Source: Micavibrio sp.
Lineage (GTDB): Bacteria > Pseudomonadota > Alphaproteobacteria > Micavibrionales > UBA2020
DNA length: 64,000 nt
Direction of reading: 5' to 3'
Assembly (NCBI GenBank): GCA_028283745.1
Contig: JAPWJZ010000008.1
Span: 186,001-250,000, forward strand
The notes beneath the pieces are model-generated. The model had not been told where the DNA came from, did not search any database, and saw nothing but the letters and a program-made list of their open reading frames with translations. Numbering within the stretch: the stretch's first letter is position 1; each line of letters begins with the position of its first letter. Position numbers and translations under genes: made by a program. Shown in pieces: positions 24,317 through 32,444 of the stretch.

Positions 24317-25561
24317 TCAGTTGTTGCGGGTCGCGTTGTTGCGAATGCGGGTTTCTTCGGGGGTCGGCGCAGCTGCTTTTTTGTCCGCCTTTTTATCGGC
24401 AGGCTTATCGGCTTTGGGTGCGGGCGCATCCATCGAACCGCCCGGTGCTGGCGCAATACGCACGGGATAACCGCGGCGTTCCTTCACCACATCGCCCACA
24501 ATCGACCAGTTGATGCTGTCGGCATGCGGGCCGGCGGCGTGGATGATGACCTTTTTCAAGTCATCGTTCAGCGGCTTCACGGTATGCGCGCCGTCCATTT
24601 CAATTTCGTTGCTCTGCGTCTTCGACGGGTTGGCTTCAAGGTACAGGCCGTCCTTCAGCCAGCCCATCAAAATCGGCTGGTCAACAACGGTCACGCGCGT
24701 GCCAACCGGCACCATGTTGAAAAGCTGCACGATGTCTTCCGGGTACAAGCGCATGCAGCCGGATGAAACGCGGCGGCCAATGCCCCACGGCTTGTTGGAG
24801 CCGTGAATAAGGAACGTGGGCCAGCCAAGGTACAGGGCATGCGTGCCGAGGGGGTTGGACGGGCCAGCGGGCACAACCGTGGGCAGCCACGGCTTCAGCT
24901 TACGCATACGGTCGGTCGGCGACCACGTTGGGCCGTCTACTTTGCGGATGACGGAGGTGGAGCCGGTCGGGGTATCAAGCCCCTCGCTGCCGATTCCCAG
25001 CGGGAAGGTCACGGGTGGCTCGCCGGGTGTATGGAAATAGTAAAGGCGCATTTCGCCAAGGTTGACGACAATGCCTTCCTGCTTTGCGCGCGGCAGCAGC
25101 TTGAAGCTGGGAATGGTGACCTGCTGGCCGGGCAGGGGCGCCCAGGGGTCAAGATCAGGGTTCGCGGCGCGAATTTCCACATAGCCGAGGCCGAAGTGGC
25201 GGGCGATATCGAGGAAAGTATCTTCCTCCCCCGTTGTATAGGTCTGCATCTGCCCTTCGGAAACGCGGGCATTAGGCGGGTAATCCGGCAGGTCATAGCT
25301 TTCATCGGCGTTCACCACCGGCAAAGGCCCATTCTCGCTCACAGCGCCTGCCGGGGCTGTTGCTGCGGGTGCTATCGGCTTGGTATGCGCGGGGATGGGG
25401 GCCACGATGCCTTTGGCGGCTGGTTTTGCGGCGGCTTTGGTGGCAACAGCAGGCTTGCCCGACGCTTTCTGATCCGTCGCAGCGGCTGCAGGCAGCGCCA
25501 GCAGGCAGACGGTCGAAAGAGCCAGAATTATGGATGAAAGGTTTGCTTTTTGCATGGTCAT
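24317..25561 (-). CDS. L,D-transpeptidase with LysM domain (YkuD family)
   Basis: The 414-residue product is a periplasmic peptidoglycan L,D-transpeptidase of the ErfK/YbiS/YcfS type. After a signal peptide (SSIILALSTVCLLALPAAAA) and an Ala/Lys/Pro linker comes a LysM-like segment (FLDIARHFGLGYVEIRAANP, about 115-160) and the YkuD catalytic domain with HGSNKPWGIGRRVSSGCMRL (catalytic Cys; SSGC in place of the commoner SHGC, as in the enterobacterial ErfK group). The C-terminus is low-complexity, rich in Ala, Lys and Pro. The first ATG, at 25561, is well spaced from GAGG; a second ATG is two codons later. Confidence 0.9.
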   Translation of the reverse strand: MTMQKANLSSIILALSTVCLLALPAAAATDQKASGKPAVATKAAAKPAAKGIVAPIPAHTKPIAPAATAPAGAVSENGPLPVVNADESYDLPDYPPNARVSEGQMQTYTTGEEDTFLDIARHFGLGYVEIRAANPDLDPWAPLPGQQVTIPSFKLLPRAKQEGIVVNLGEMRLYYFHTPGEPPVTFPLGIGSEGLDTPTGSTSVIRKVDGPTWSPTDRMRKLKPWLPTVVPAGPSNPLGTHALYLGWPTFLIHGSNKPWGIGRRVSSGCMRLYPEDIVQLFNMVPVGTRVTVVDQPILMGWLKDGLYLEANPSKTQSNEIEMDGAHTVKPLNDDLKKVIIHAAGPHADSINWSIVGDVVKERRGYPVRIAPAPGGSMDAPAPKADKPADKKADKKAAAPTPEETRIRNNATRNN

Positions 25562-25692
25562 AAAGTCCTCTTGAACCTCAATATAGGCACATATATTCTC
25601 TAAAAACAGTTATTTTTAGGCAACCAGTTTTGAGCGATCTCCCGTGCGGGAAAAACGTCCGGTATGAAACGGATATTCAAAAAGGAGCCGTC

Positions 25693-26307
25693 ATGGTTCT
25701 CAGTCTTTTCAAGTCCGAACAACCGCCCCTGCCGACCCGCCTGCCGGGGGAGCGCATTTACATCCGCGCCCCCGAAAAGGCGGATGCCACAGCATGGGTT
25801 TCCGTGCGCGGCCGCAACGCCGGTTTTTTAAAACCGTGGAGCCCTGCGGCAGCCATGAACAACATCACGCGTGAGGGGTATTTGCAGCGGCTGCCCTGCT
25901 ACCTTGATGACTGGAAAGACGACATTGCCTATACCTTCTTTATTTTCCGCCAGGATACCGACAGCCTTATCGGCGGCGTCACGTTGAACAACATTGTGCG
26001 CGGCGCGGGGCAGATGGGCACGCTCGGCTACTGGCTGGATGAAGCGGAAACGCGGCAGGGCTTCATGACCGAAGCGGTGCTGCTGGCCTGCCAGTTCGCA
26101 TTTGTGTCGCTGCGCCTTCACCGCGTGCAGGCTGGCACCCTGCCCGAAAACGTCGCCAGCCAGAAGGTGCTGCAAAACTGCGGCTTCGTGCCCGAAGGCC
26201 TCGCGCGCAAATACATCCGCATCGACGGCGCCTGGCGCGACCACCAGATGTTCTCCCTCATCGCAGATGAATTCATTTCGCTGGGCGCTTTAAGAACCGG
26301 CGCTTAA
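25693..26307 (+). CDS. GNAT acetyltransferase, RimJ/RimL type
   Basis: The 204-residue product resembles RimJ, the N-terminal acetyltransferase of ribosomal protein S5. Features: GERIYIRAPEKADA at the N-terminus, the helix GTLGYWLDEAETRQGFMTEAV (acetyl-CoA site) and SLRLHRVQAGTLPENVASQKV, which contains the RVEA-like segment and the conserved NxxS. The start ATG at 25693 follows AAAGGAG; an in-frame GTG upstream at 25630 is unlikely. The exact substrate is not certain from sequence. Confidence 0.85.
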   Translation: MVLSLFKSEQPPLPTRLPGERIYIRAPEKADATAWVSVRGRNAGFLKPWSPAAAMNNITREGYLQRLPCYLDDWKDDIAYTFFIFRQDTDSLIGGVTLNNIVRGAGQMGTLGYWLDEAETRQGFMTEAVLLACQFAFVSLRLHRVQAGTLPENVASQKVLQNCGFVPEGLARKYIRIDGAWRDHQMFSLIADEFISLGALRTGA

Positions 26308-26349
26308 GCCAAGAGTGTTTGAAATAATAAACAAAGCCAAGGAATAAAT

Positions 26350-26949
26350 ATGGGTGCCTTTTACAGCACTTTATTTATCATTGGTATGTTCATGCTTGTT
26401 GTATGGGGGCTTGATCATCGTCAGCCCGTCAAGCCGCCTAGCTTCTCTCAAATTCAAAGCGCTGCAATAAAGGGCGATGTTGAAGCTGAAAGAAATCTTG
26501 GATACAGCTATTACATTGGACGCTCTGTTGCAAAAAATGATGCCGAAGCCGTGAAGTGGTGGAAGAAAGCTGCAGCGCAGGGCGATTTAGCTTCTTGCAA
26601 CAGCATAGGCATAGCTTACGCAGCTGGTCGCGGCGTAGAGAAAAATTACGATACCGCGATTGAATGGTGGCGCAAAGCCGCAGACAAAGGAAACCCCGAA
26701 GCACAATTCACACTCGGGCAGATTTATTTTGACGACAGTTTCGGAAAGAAGGACAAGCCGCGAGCGCTTGACTGGCTGCGTAAAGCGGCAGCGCAGGGAT
26801 ACTACGAGGCGCAATCGAGACTATCGACCGCATATATAAACGGCGATTCATTGCCGTTTGAAAATGCACAAGACCTAAAGTGGGTACAACAAGAAGCGGA
26901 TGACGGCAATGGTGTCGCGCGGGCGTTCCTCAAGAAACTGAAGCAATAG
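26350..26949 (+). CDS. Sel1-like repeat protein with N-terminal membrane anchor
   Basis: The 199-residue product has an N-terminal hydrophobic segment (STLFIIGMFMLVVWGL, residues 5-21) and four Sel1-type repeats of about 36 residues (AEAVKWWKKAAAQGD, YDTAIEWWRKAADKGN, PRALDWLRKAAAQGYY). Sel1 repeats mediate protein-protein contacts. The gene is more AT-rich than its surroundings and its codon use is less GC-biased, suggesting recent acquisition. It is convergent with the ankyrin gene that ends at 26951. Confidence 0.82.
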   Translation: MGAFYSTLFIIGMFMLVVWGLDHRQPVKPPSFSQIQSAAIKGDVEAERNLGYSYYIGRSVAKNDAEAVKWWKKAAAQGDLASCNSIGIAYAAGRGVEKNYDTAIEWWRKAADKGNPEAQFTLGQIYFDDSFGKKDKPRALDWLRKAAAQGYYEAQSRLSTAYINGDSLPFENAQDLKWVQQEADDGNGVARAFLKKLKQ

Positions 26950-26950
26950 G

Positions 26951-27664
26951 CTAAGCATTCTTGCGGAACGAAACCGGCTTCATCGCGCGCAGGGCGCGCT
27001 TGGTGCCGGTTGTCACACCGTCGGTAATGCCGTTGATTTCCTGCTCCCTGTTGTCGCGCCATTTTTGGCGGGCGGCTTCCTGCAAGCTTTTGGCGCGGTC
27101 GGTGAGGGCTTTTTGCAGGACGGCGTGCAGTTCGCCGCCGGGGTATTGCGCTGCAAGGCCGAGCGGGTTTTGCCCTTCGCTGTCCGCGGCAGCAGGGTCT
27201 GCACCGGCCAGAATAAGCGCCTGCGCGTTCCACGGTTTGTTGCGCTGGACGGCGAACATCAACGGCGTTTCGCCTTTGGCGTTGCGGGCTTCCATGTTGG
27301 CATTGTGCTTCAGCAGCGCGTCCACCCCCGCGGTCGGCGTATCGCCGGCGCACTGCGCGGCATAATGAAGGGGCGTATAGCCGCCGTTATCCACCGCTTC
27401 AATTTCCGCGCCGCGGGCAATATAGGTTTCAACCAGGTCGGCCCTGCGGTGCTGTGCGGCATAATGCAGCAGCGTGCCCTGCTTTGAATCGCGCCAGTGA
27501 ATGGCATCGGTGTATTTATCGGCGATGCGCAGCATTTCATCGCAATTGCCGAAGGATGCGCCGGCTTCAAAAATCGTGCGGTCGCGCTTTAGCTCAAGCG
27601 CGTCCAGCGGGCGGCGGCGCACTTTTGCAAAGGTATCGGCAATTTTTTTGACGAGCAGGCTCAT
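26951..27664 (-). CDS. Ankyrin-repeat protein with C-terminal MKPVSFRKNA tail
   Basis: The 237-residue product has an N-terminal helical region and about four ankyrin repeats between 55 and 190 (QGTLLHYAAQHRRADLVETY, GYTPLHYAAQCAGDTPTAGV, GETPLMFAVQRNKPWNAQAL, GQNPLGLAAQYPGGELHAVL). It lacks a signal peptide. The end, KRALRAMKPVSFRKNA, is the most divergent member of the shared C-terminal tail family (Ser in place of Arg). It starts MSLLVKKIADTFAK. Confidence 0.85.
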   Translation of the reverse strand: MSLLVKKIADTFAKVRRRPLDALELKRDRTIFEAGASFGNCDEMLRIADKYTDAIHWRDSKQGTLLHYAAQHRRADLVETYIARGAEIEAVDNGGYTPLHYAAQCAGDTPTAGVDALLKHNANMEARNAKGETPLMFAVQRNKPWNAQALILAGADPAAADSEGQNPLGLAAQYPGGELHAVLQKALTDRAKSLQEAARQKWRDNREQEINGITDGVTTGTKRALRAMKPVSFRKNA

Positions 27665-27738
27665 GCGGCGGAGAATAGGAAACCCGCCCGCGCTATGTCA
27701 AATGAATTAAAGGCGAGAATCAGGCGCGCCGCTTACAT

Positions 27739-28350
27739 TCAGGCGTGGCCGGCTTCCATCGACAGCGTCGCGGGGGCAATGCCAAGGCGGTGCAGCGCCA
27801 TGTCCCATTTGCGGCCAAGGGCGGTATCAAAAACCAGTTCGTCGTCTGCCGGCACTGTCAGCCATGAATTGGCCTGCATTTCGGCTTCCAGCTGCCCGGG
27901 GCCCCAGCCGGAATAGCCCAGCGCGAAAATACTGCGCTGGGGGCCGCGCCCTTCGGAAATGGCGCGCAGAATATCGGTCGTGCCGGTCAGGCACATGGAA
28001 TCGTTGATGCGCACGGTATCCCCGCGCAAAAAGTCGGCGGTATGCAGCACAAAGCCGCGCCCTGCTTCAACGGGCCCGCCAAAGTGAATGACAGGCTGCA
28101 TAAGCTGGTGCGACTGCGGCAGGCCCAGCTGCTTCAGCAGGTCGTGGAATTCTATATCCGGCAGTTTCTGGTTGATGACGATGCCCATGGCGCCCGCATC
28201 GCTGTGCGCGCAAATGTAAACGACGCTGCGGGAAAAGAATCCCTCGTCCATGCCGGGCATGGCGATAAGCAGGTGATTCCGGAACGGGCTGTCGCCGCGC
28301 ATCAGCTTCGGGTCAATCTGCTGCATATCCGGGATGTTTTTCAGGGTCAT
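27739..28350 (-). CDS. YqgE/AlgH family protein
   Basis: This 203-residue protein belongs to the UPF0301 (YqgE/AlgH) family of uncharacterised cytoplasmic proteins. The hallmark segments are LLIAMPGMDEGFFSRSVVYI near the N-terminus, GAMGIVINQ, FGGPVEAGRGFVLH and ALGYSGWGPGQLEAE. AlgH in Pseudomonas was linked to alginate expression, but the molecular function is not settled. It stands between the ankyrin gene and mltG, with no sign of an operon. Confidence 0.92.
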   Translation of the reverse strand: MTLKNIPDMQQIDPKLMRGDSPFRNHLLIAMPGMDEGFFSRSVVYICAHSDAGAMGIVINQKLPDIEFHDLLKQLGLPQSHQLMQPVIHFGGPVEAGRGFVLHTADFLRGDTVRINDSMCLTGTTDILRAISEGRGPQRSIFALGYSGWGPGQLEAEMQANSWLTVPADDELVFDTALGRKWDMALHRLGIAPATLSMEAGHA

Positions 28351-28427
28351 AAAACCATGCTAGCAGAAAAGGCTTAACGGAACCGTAAAGGGCATAAGCG
28401 TCTGGAATCAATCAGGCTTAGCGGGCT

Positions 28428-29423
28428 TTAATGGCCGGAAGATTGCGCTTTATGCTGCAATTGGCGCCATTTCGCCACGTTGGCGACATGTTCATCATTC
28501 GTGCGGGCAAAGGCATGGCCGCCGCTGCCGTCCGCGACGAAAAAGAAAAAGCCGTTCGCTTCCGGATGCATCACCGCTTCCAGCGAGGCTTTGCCGGGGT
28601 TGGCAATGGGGCCCGGCGGCAGGGTATTGACCTGATAGGTGTTGTAGGGGGATGACAGCTCAAGGTCGGCGCGGGTCAGGCTGCGGTCCATTTTCATTTT
28701 GCCCATGGTCACGGCGTAAATCACCGTGGGGTCGGACTGCAGCGGCATGCCGGTGTGCAGGCGGTTCATGAAGACGCCGGCAATGCGCGGGCGTTCCGCC
28801 GCCAGGCCGGTTTCTTTTTCAACGATGGAGGCAAGGGTCACGGCTTCCTGCGGGGTTTTCAGCAAAATGCCGTCGGCATGCGTCTTCCACAATTGCGCCA
28901 GCACGGTTTGCATGTTCCGCGCCATGCGGTCCACCAGCTTGGTGCGGCTTTCACCATAGGTATAGTTATAGGTTTCGGGCAGCAGCGTGCCTTCGGCGGG
29001 AATGGTTTCAATGCCGCCGTTCATGGCGGGGGCGTTGTTGACAAGCCCGATGATCTCGAACGATGTCAGGCCTTCCGGAATGGTCAGCTGGTGCTGGTAC
29101 ACCTTGCCCGACTGCAGCAGGGCGATGATGCTGGCGGGGCTGGCATGCGCCTTTACCTGGTATTCACCGGCCTTCAAGGCTCCGGCGGTTCTGGCCGCCC
29201 ATGCGCCATAACGGAAAACCCATTCTTCGTTAATCGCGCCGCCGGCTTGCAACTGCTCGGCAATTTTTTGCACCGATGAGCTGGGCGGAATGTAAAACAG
29301 CGTGTCCTGCGCCATTGGCCCGGCTTTGGGCAGCACGGCCTGCACGTAAAGCCATACGCATAACCCGGCAACCGCGCCGGTAAAAAACAGCAACGCGATA
29401 ACCGATTTAAAAATGTTGGCCAA
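28428..29423 (-). CDS. mltG: Endolytic murein transglycosylase MltG
   Basis: MltG cleaves nascent glycan strands at the inner membrane. The 331-residue product has an N-terminal transmembrane helix (SVIALLFFTGAVAGLCVWLY), a LysM-like part (PAHRCKK-like region VQKIAEQLQAGGAI) and the YceG domain with LASIVEKETGLAAERPRIAG (catalytic Glu) and NRLHTGMPLQSDPTVIYA. I chose the TTG at 29423, one base beyond the fabF stop with GGAAGG 6 bp ahead; a longer TTG start at 29465 would overlap fabF. It is the last gene of the fabF operon. Confidence 0.93.
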   Translation of the reverse strand: MANIFKSVIALLFFTGAVAGLCVWLYVQAVLPKAGPMAQDTLFYIPPSSSVQKIAEQLQAGGAINEEWVFRYGAWAARTAGALKAGEYQVKAHASPASIIALLQSGKVYQHQLTIPEGLTSFEIIGLVNNAPAMNGGIETIPAEGTLLPETYNYTYGESRTKLVDRMARNMQTVLAQLWKTHADGILLKTPQEAVTLASIVEKETGLAAERPRIAGVFMNRLHTGMPLQSDPTVIYAVTMGKMKMDRSLTRADLELSSPYNTYQVNTLPPGPIANPGKASLEAVMHPEANGFFFFVADGSGGHAFARTNDEHVANVAKWRQLQHKAQSSGH

Positions 29424-29424
29424 T

Positions 29425-30696
29425 TTAAACCTTCCGGAGGACGAGGCAGGCGTTGGTGCCGCCAAAGCCGAACGAGTTTGATACCGCCACGTTCACTTTG
29501 CGCTGCTTTGCCGCTTTGGGGACAAGGTCAAGCCCCGCCGCAACATCGGACGGGTCTTCAAGGTTCAAGGTCGGGGGCACGATGCCGGTTTCAATCGCCT
29601 TGGCGCTGTAAATCGCTTCCACCGCGCCCGCCGCGCCCAAAAGATGGCCGATGGCGGATTTGGTGGACGAAATGCTGGCGGTCTTCAGGGCATCGCCGAA
29701 CATGCGCTTGATGGCGCCAAGTTCAATATCGTCGCCCAGCGGGGTCGAGGTGCCGTGCGCGTTGATGTAATCAACGTCTTCGGGGTTCAGCTGCGCGCGC
29801 TTCATGGCGGCCTTCATGGCGCGGAATCCGCCGTCGCCGTCTTCGGAAGGCGACGTCACGTGGTACGCATCGCCCGAGAGGCCATAGCCGATGACTTCGG
29901 CGTAAATTTTCGCGCCGCGCTTTTTGGCGTGTTCATATTCTTCCAGCACCACAACGCCCGCGCCTTCGCCAATGACGAAGCCGTCGCGGCCTTTGTCAAA
30001 CGGGCGGGAGGCGCGCTCGGGCGTGTCGTTGAAACCGGTGGACAGGGCGCGGCAGGCGGCAAAGCCGCCCACGCCAACGCGGCAAATGGCGGCTTCAGCG
30101 CCGCCTGCAACCATTACGTCGGCATCGTCAAAGGCAATCAGGCGCGCGGCGTCGCCAATCGCGTGGCTGCCGGTGGCGCAGGCGGTGACAACCGCATGGT
30201 TCGGACCCTTGAAGCCGTAGCGGATGGAAACCTGGCCTGAAATAAGGTTGATGAGCGAGGAGGGGATGAAGAACGGCGAAATGCGGCGCGGGCCTTTTTC
30301 ATCCATCATGATGGAGGTGTCTTGAATATTTTTCAGGCCGCCGATGCCGGAGCCGATCAGCACGCCGGTACGGCACTGGCCTTCATAGTCTTCGGGCTTC
30401 CAGCCGCTGTCTTCCACGGCATCCACCGCGGCGACGTAACCAAGATGGATGAATTCATCCATCTTCTTCTGCTCTTTATGCTCGATGTATTTGTTGAGGT
30501 CGAGGAGATGGGCCGATTTGTCGGTTTCCGTCACGCGCAGCACTTCACCCGCAACGCGGGAGGGAAGGTCGGACGCATCAAAGCCCGCAATGGTGCGAAT
30601 GCCCGACTTGCCGGCGGTGATGGCCTGCCAGTTATGCTCGAGACCGAGACCAAGGGGGCTGACGATACCCATACCGGTAATGACGACGCGGCGCAT
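29425..30696 (-). CDS. fabF: 3-oxoacyl-[acyl-carrier-protein] synthase II
   Basis: KAS II condenses malonyl-ACP with acyl-ACP to elongate fatty acids. The 423-residue product has the catalytic Cys in VVTACATGSHAIGDA and the two histidines in NAHGTSTPLGD and KSAIGHLLGAAG. The start ATG at 30696 (MRRVVITGMG) has GGAGA 6 bp ahead; an in-frame ATG at 30708 is less likely. It is followed by mltG, whose TTG start almost touches its stop. Confidence 0.96.
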   Translation of the reverse strand: MRRVVITGMGIVSPLGLGLEHNWQAITAGKSGIRTIAGFDASDLPSRVAGEVLRVTETDKSAHLLDLNKYIEHKEQKKMDEFIHLGYVAAVDAVEDSGWKPEDYEGQCRTGVLIGSGIGGLKNIQDTSIMMDEKGPRRISPFFIPSSLINLISGQVSIRYGFKGPNHAVVTACATGSHAIGDAARLIAFDDADVMVAGGAEAAICRVGVGGFAACRALSTGFNDTPERASRPFDKGRDGFVIGEGAGVVVLEEYEHAKKRGAKIYAEVIGYGLSGDAYHVTSPSEDGDGGFRAMKAAMKRAQLNPEDVDYINAHGTSTPLGDDIELGAIKRMFGDALKTASISSTKSAIGHLLGAAGAVEAIYSAKAIETGIVPPTLNLEDPSDVAAGLDLVPKAAKQRKVNVAVSNSFGFGGTNACLVLRKV

Positions 30697-30761
30697 GATA
30701 TTCTCCAAGGGAAGAAACGTTGTAGCAGGGAAGTATAGAGTGTAAATGCGTGATGATAAAG

Positions 30762-30802
30762 AAAATGGCCCCGGTCCTTTAAAAAAAGAACGGGGCCATT
30801 TT
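30762..30802 (-). terminator. Rho-independent terminator between acpP and fabF
   Basis: AAAATGGCCCCG pairs with its perfect 12-bp complement, ending in T residues on both sides. On the reverse strand it lies just after acpP and before fabF, giving partial termination and so an excess of acpP over fabF transcripts. Confidence 0.8.
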
Positions 30803-30824
30803 AATCGATCAGTCGCCGTCGATA

Positions 30825-31067
30825 TTAGGCGGCTTTCGCGTTCTGCTGGATGAACGAGATAGCGTCTTTCACGGTCTGGATTTTTTCAGCCGCGTCATCG
30901 GGAATTTCGATGCCGAATTCTTCTTCGAACGCCATGACCAGCTCGACGGTGTCGAGGCTGTCTGCGCCGAGGTCGTCGATGAAGCTGGCGTTATCGGTGA
31001 CTTTTGCGGCGTCTACGCCGAGGTGCTCTACCACGATCTTCTTGACGCGTTCGCTGATGTTGCTCAT
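30825..31067 (-). CDS. acpP: Acyl carrier protein
   Basis: The 80-residue acidic product has the phosphopantetheine attachment serine in [23 protein letters not shown] carries growing acyl chains in fatty acid synthesis. The start ATG at 31067 is preceded by GAGGAA; upstream in-frame sequence to 31199 is not conserved. It has its own promoter-like sequence and a following terminator. Confidence 0.97.
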   Translation of the reverse strand: MSNISERVKKIVVEHLGVDAAKVTDNASFIDDLGADSLDTVELVMAFEEEFGIEIPDDAAEKIQTVKDAISFIQQNAKAA

Positions 31068-31382
31068 TGCATTTCCTCGTTCGTTTTTTAGGTTATATTT
31101 GGTCGCGTGTTTACAGCGCAACATTTTCAGTGTGGGTGTAATTATCACACAGTTTGCGGGTTTGCAAACAGGCAATGTATGGTTGTCATAAAGTATCAAT
31201 TACATTTATGTCAAGAAATAAACAGCCGGGAGCAGGTGACAAATTGGGCGGTACCAACGGTTTCCAGAAATAACAGATAGATTCCAAGGCATTAAGCAGT
31301 AGTGGAACCTGGCATTAGGGGAATTGGTTTGTTAATCAAGGCAGCCAAACTGCCACCGGTAAAACAACGATACGAGCATCTC
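31068..31382. other. Non-coding region with acpP promoter
   Basis: This 315-bp AT-rich stretch separates acpP (-) from the DUF3606 gene (+). On the reverse strand TTGCAA-N17-TAATTA (31139-31167) is a good acpP promoter candidate. I see no other gene; the open frame upstream of 31383 has no convincing start. Confidence 0.5.
31139..31167 (-). promoter_or_regulatory. Candidate acpP promoter
   Basis: On the reverse strand TTGCAA, a 17-bp spacer and TAATTA lie about 75-100 bp ahead of the acpP start. Confidence 0.4.
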
Positions 31383-31568
31383 ATGACCGACAATACATAT
31401 ATTCAAGGGTATTCCCCCGAAAACAGTGTCTCAAAGACCATCTCCCTTTCCGAGGCTTATGCCATCCAGTACTGGACCGAGGAACTGGGCATTTCCGAAG
31501 GCGAACTTTTCGAAGCCGTCGAAATCATGGGCCCGTCACCGGACAAGGTGCGGAAGTATCTGAACTAG
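31383..31568 (+). CDS. DUF3606-family small protein
   Basis: The 61-residue product matches the DUF3606 pattern: SEAYAIQYWTEELGISEGEL followed by a FEAVEIMGPSPDKVRKYL-type helix. Such proteins are small, of unknown function and scattered in Proteobacteria. The ATG at 31383 is preferred over an in-frame start at 31302. It sits on the opposite strand between fabG and acpP, splitting an otherwise conserved fab cluster. Confidence 0.75.
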   Translation: MTDNTYIQGYSPENSVSKTISLSEAYAIQYWTEELGISEGELFEAVEIMGPSPDKVRKYLN

Positions 31569-31604
31569 CGGCACGCGCGGCCACACAATAAAAGCTGCAA
31601 ATAA

Positions 31605-31634
31605 AAAGAGGGGCGATTGATGCGCCCCTCTTTA
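31605..31634. terminator. Bidirectional terminator between the DUF3606 gene and fabG
   Basis: AAAGAGGGGCG pairs with CGCCCCTCTTT around a 7-base loop, with A and T runs on both sides. It lies between two convergent genes and can serve both. Confidence 0.85.
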
Positions 31635-31661
31635 TTTTATTGTCCGCGCTGTATGCAGCGA

Positions 31662-32399
31662 TCAAATCATCGCCATGCCGCCGTTGATGTGCAGGGTCTG
31701 GCCGGTCATGTACTTGCCTTCGTCGGCGGCAAGGTAAACGCAGGCGGCGGCGATGTCTTCCGGGCTGCCCATCGCACCCGCCGGAATGGTCGCGTTGATT
31801 TTGGCTTTCTGGTCGTCATTCAGCGCGTCCGTCATGGCGGTCGCGATAAAGCCGGGGGCGACGCAGTTCAGCGTAATGCCGCGGTTGGCGACTTCCGCCG
31901 CCATTGACTTGGTCATGCCGATCATGCCGGCCTTGGAGGCGCAATAGTTCGCCTGCCCCGGGTTGCCGGTCACGCCGACGACAGAGGTGATGTTGATGAC
32001 GCGGCCCCAGCGGCGCTTCATCATGCCGCGAATGGCGGCGCGCGTCAGGCGGAAGGGGGCGGTCAGGTTTACGTCCTGCACCACCTGCCAGTCTTCGTCC
32101 TTCATGCGCATGAACAGGCCGTCCTTGGTGAGGCCCGCGTTGTTGACGAGAATATCCACCTGGCCCATTTTTTCTTCGGCGGCCTTAATCAGCGCGTCGG
32201 CGGCTTCGCTGGAATTCAGATCACCCGGCAGCACAAAAACACGGGAACCGATTTCGGCCGCCAGCTTTTCAAGCGCTTCCACGTTGCGGCCCGACAGGCC
32301 GACGTCAGCGCCCTGCGCGTGCAGCGCCTTGGCAATCGCGCCGCCAATGCCGCCCGATGCGCCCGTGACGAGTGCCTTTTTACCGGAAAGATTAAACAT
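31662..32399 (-). CDS. fabG: 3-oxoacyl-[acyl-carrier-protein] reductase
   Basis: This SDR-family enzyme reduces 3-oxoacyl-ACP with NADPH. The 245-residue product has the GASGGIGGAIA cofactor loop, NNAG, the catalytic Ser in ITSVVGVTGNPGQ, and YCASKAG (Tyr and Lys), ending in GGMAMI. fabD lies just upstream (46 bp) on the same strand. Confidence 0.96.
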   Translation of the reverse strand: MFNLSGKKALVTGASGGIGGAIAKALHAQGADVGLSGRNVEALEKLAAEIGSRVFVLPGDLNSSEAADALIKAAEEKMGQVDILVNNAGLTKDGLFMRMKDEDWQVVQDVNLTAPFRLTRAAIRGMMKRRWGRVINITSVVGVTGNPGQANYCASKAGMIGMTKSMAAEVANRGITLNCVAPGFIATAMTDALNDDQKAKINATIPAGAMGSPEDIAAACVYLAADEGKYMTGQTLHINGGMAMI

Positions 32400-32444
32400 G
32401 GTTTTTATCCTTATCTGTTGATCGTTGTCTTTAAAAGGCGGTGC

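Noticed and set aside
29424..29465. Longer TTG start of mltG inside fabF
   Set aside because: A TTG at 29423 has a good GGAAGG site and avoids overlap; the extension is Ala/Ser/Pro-rich and not part of the fold.
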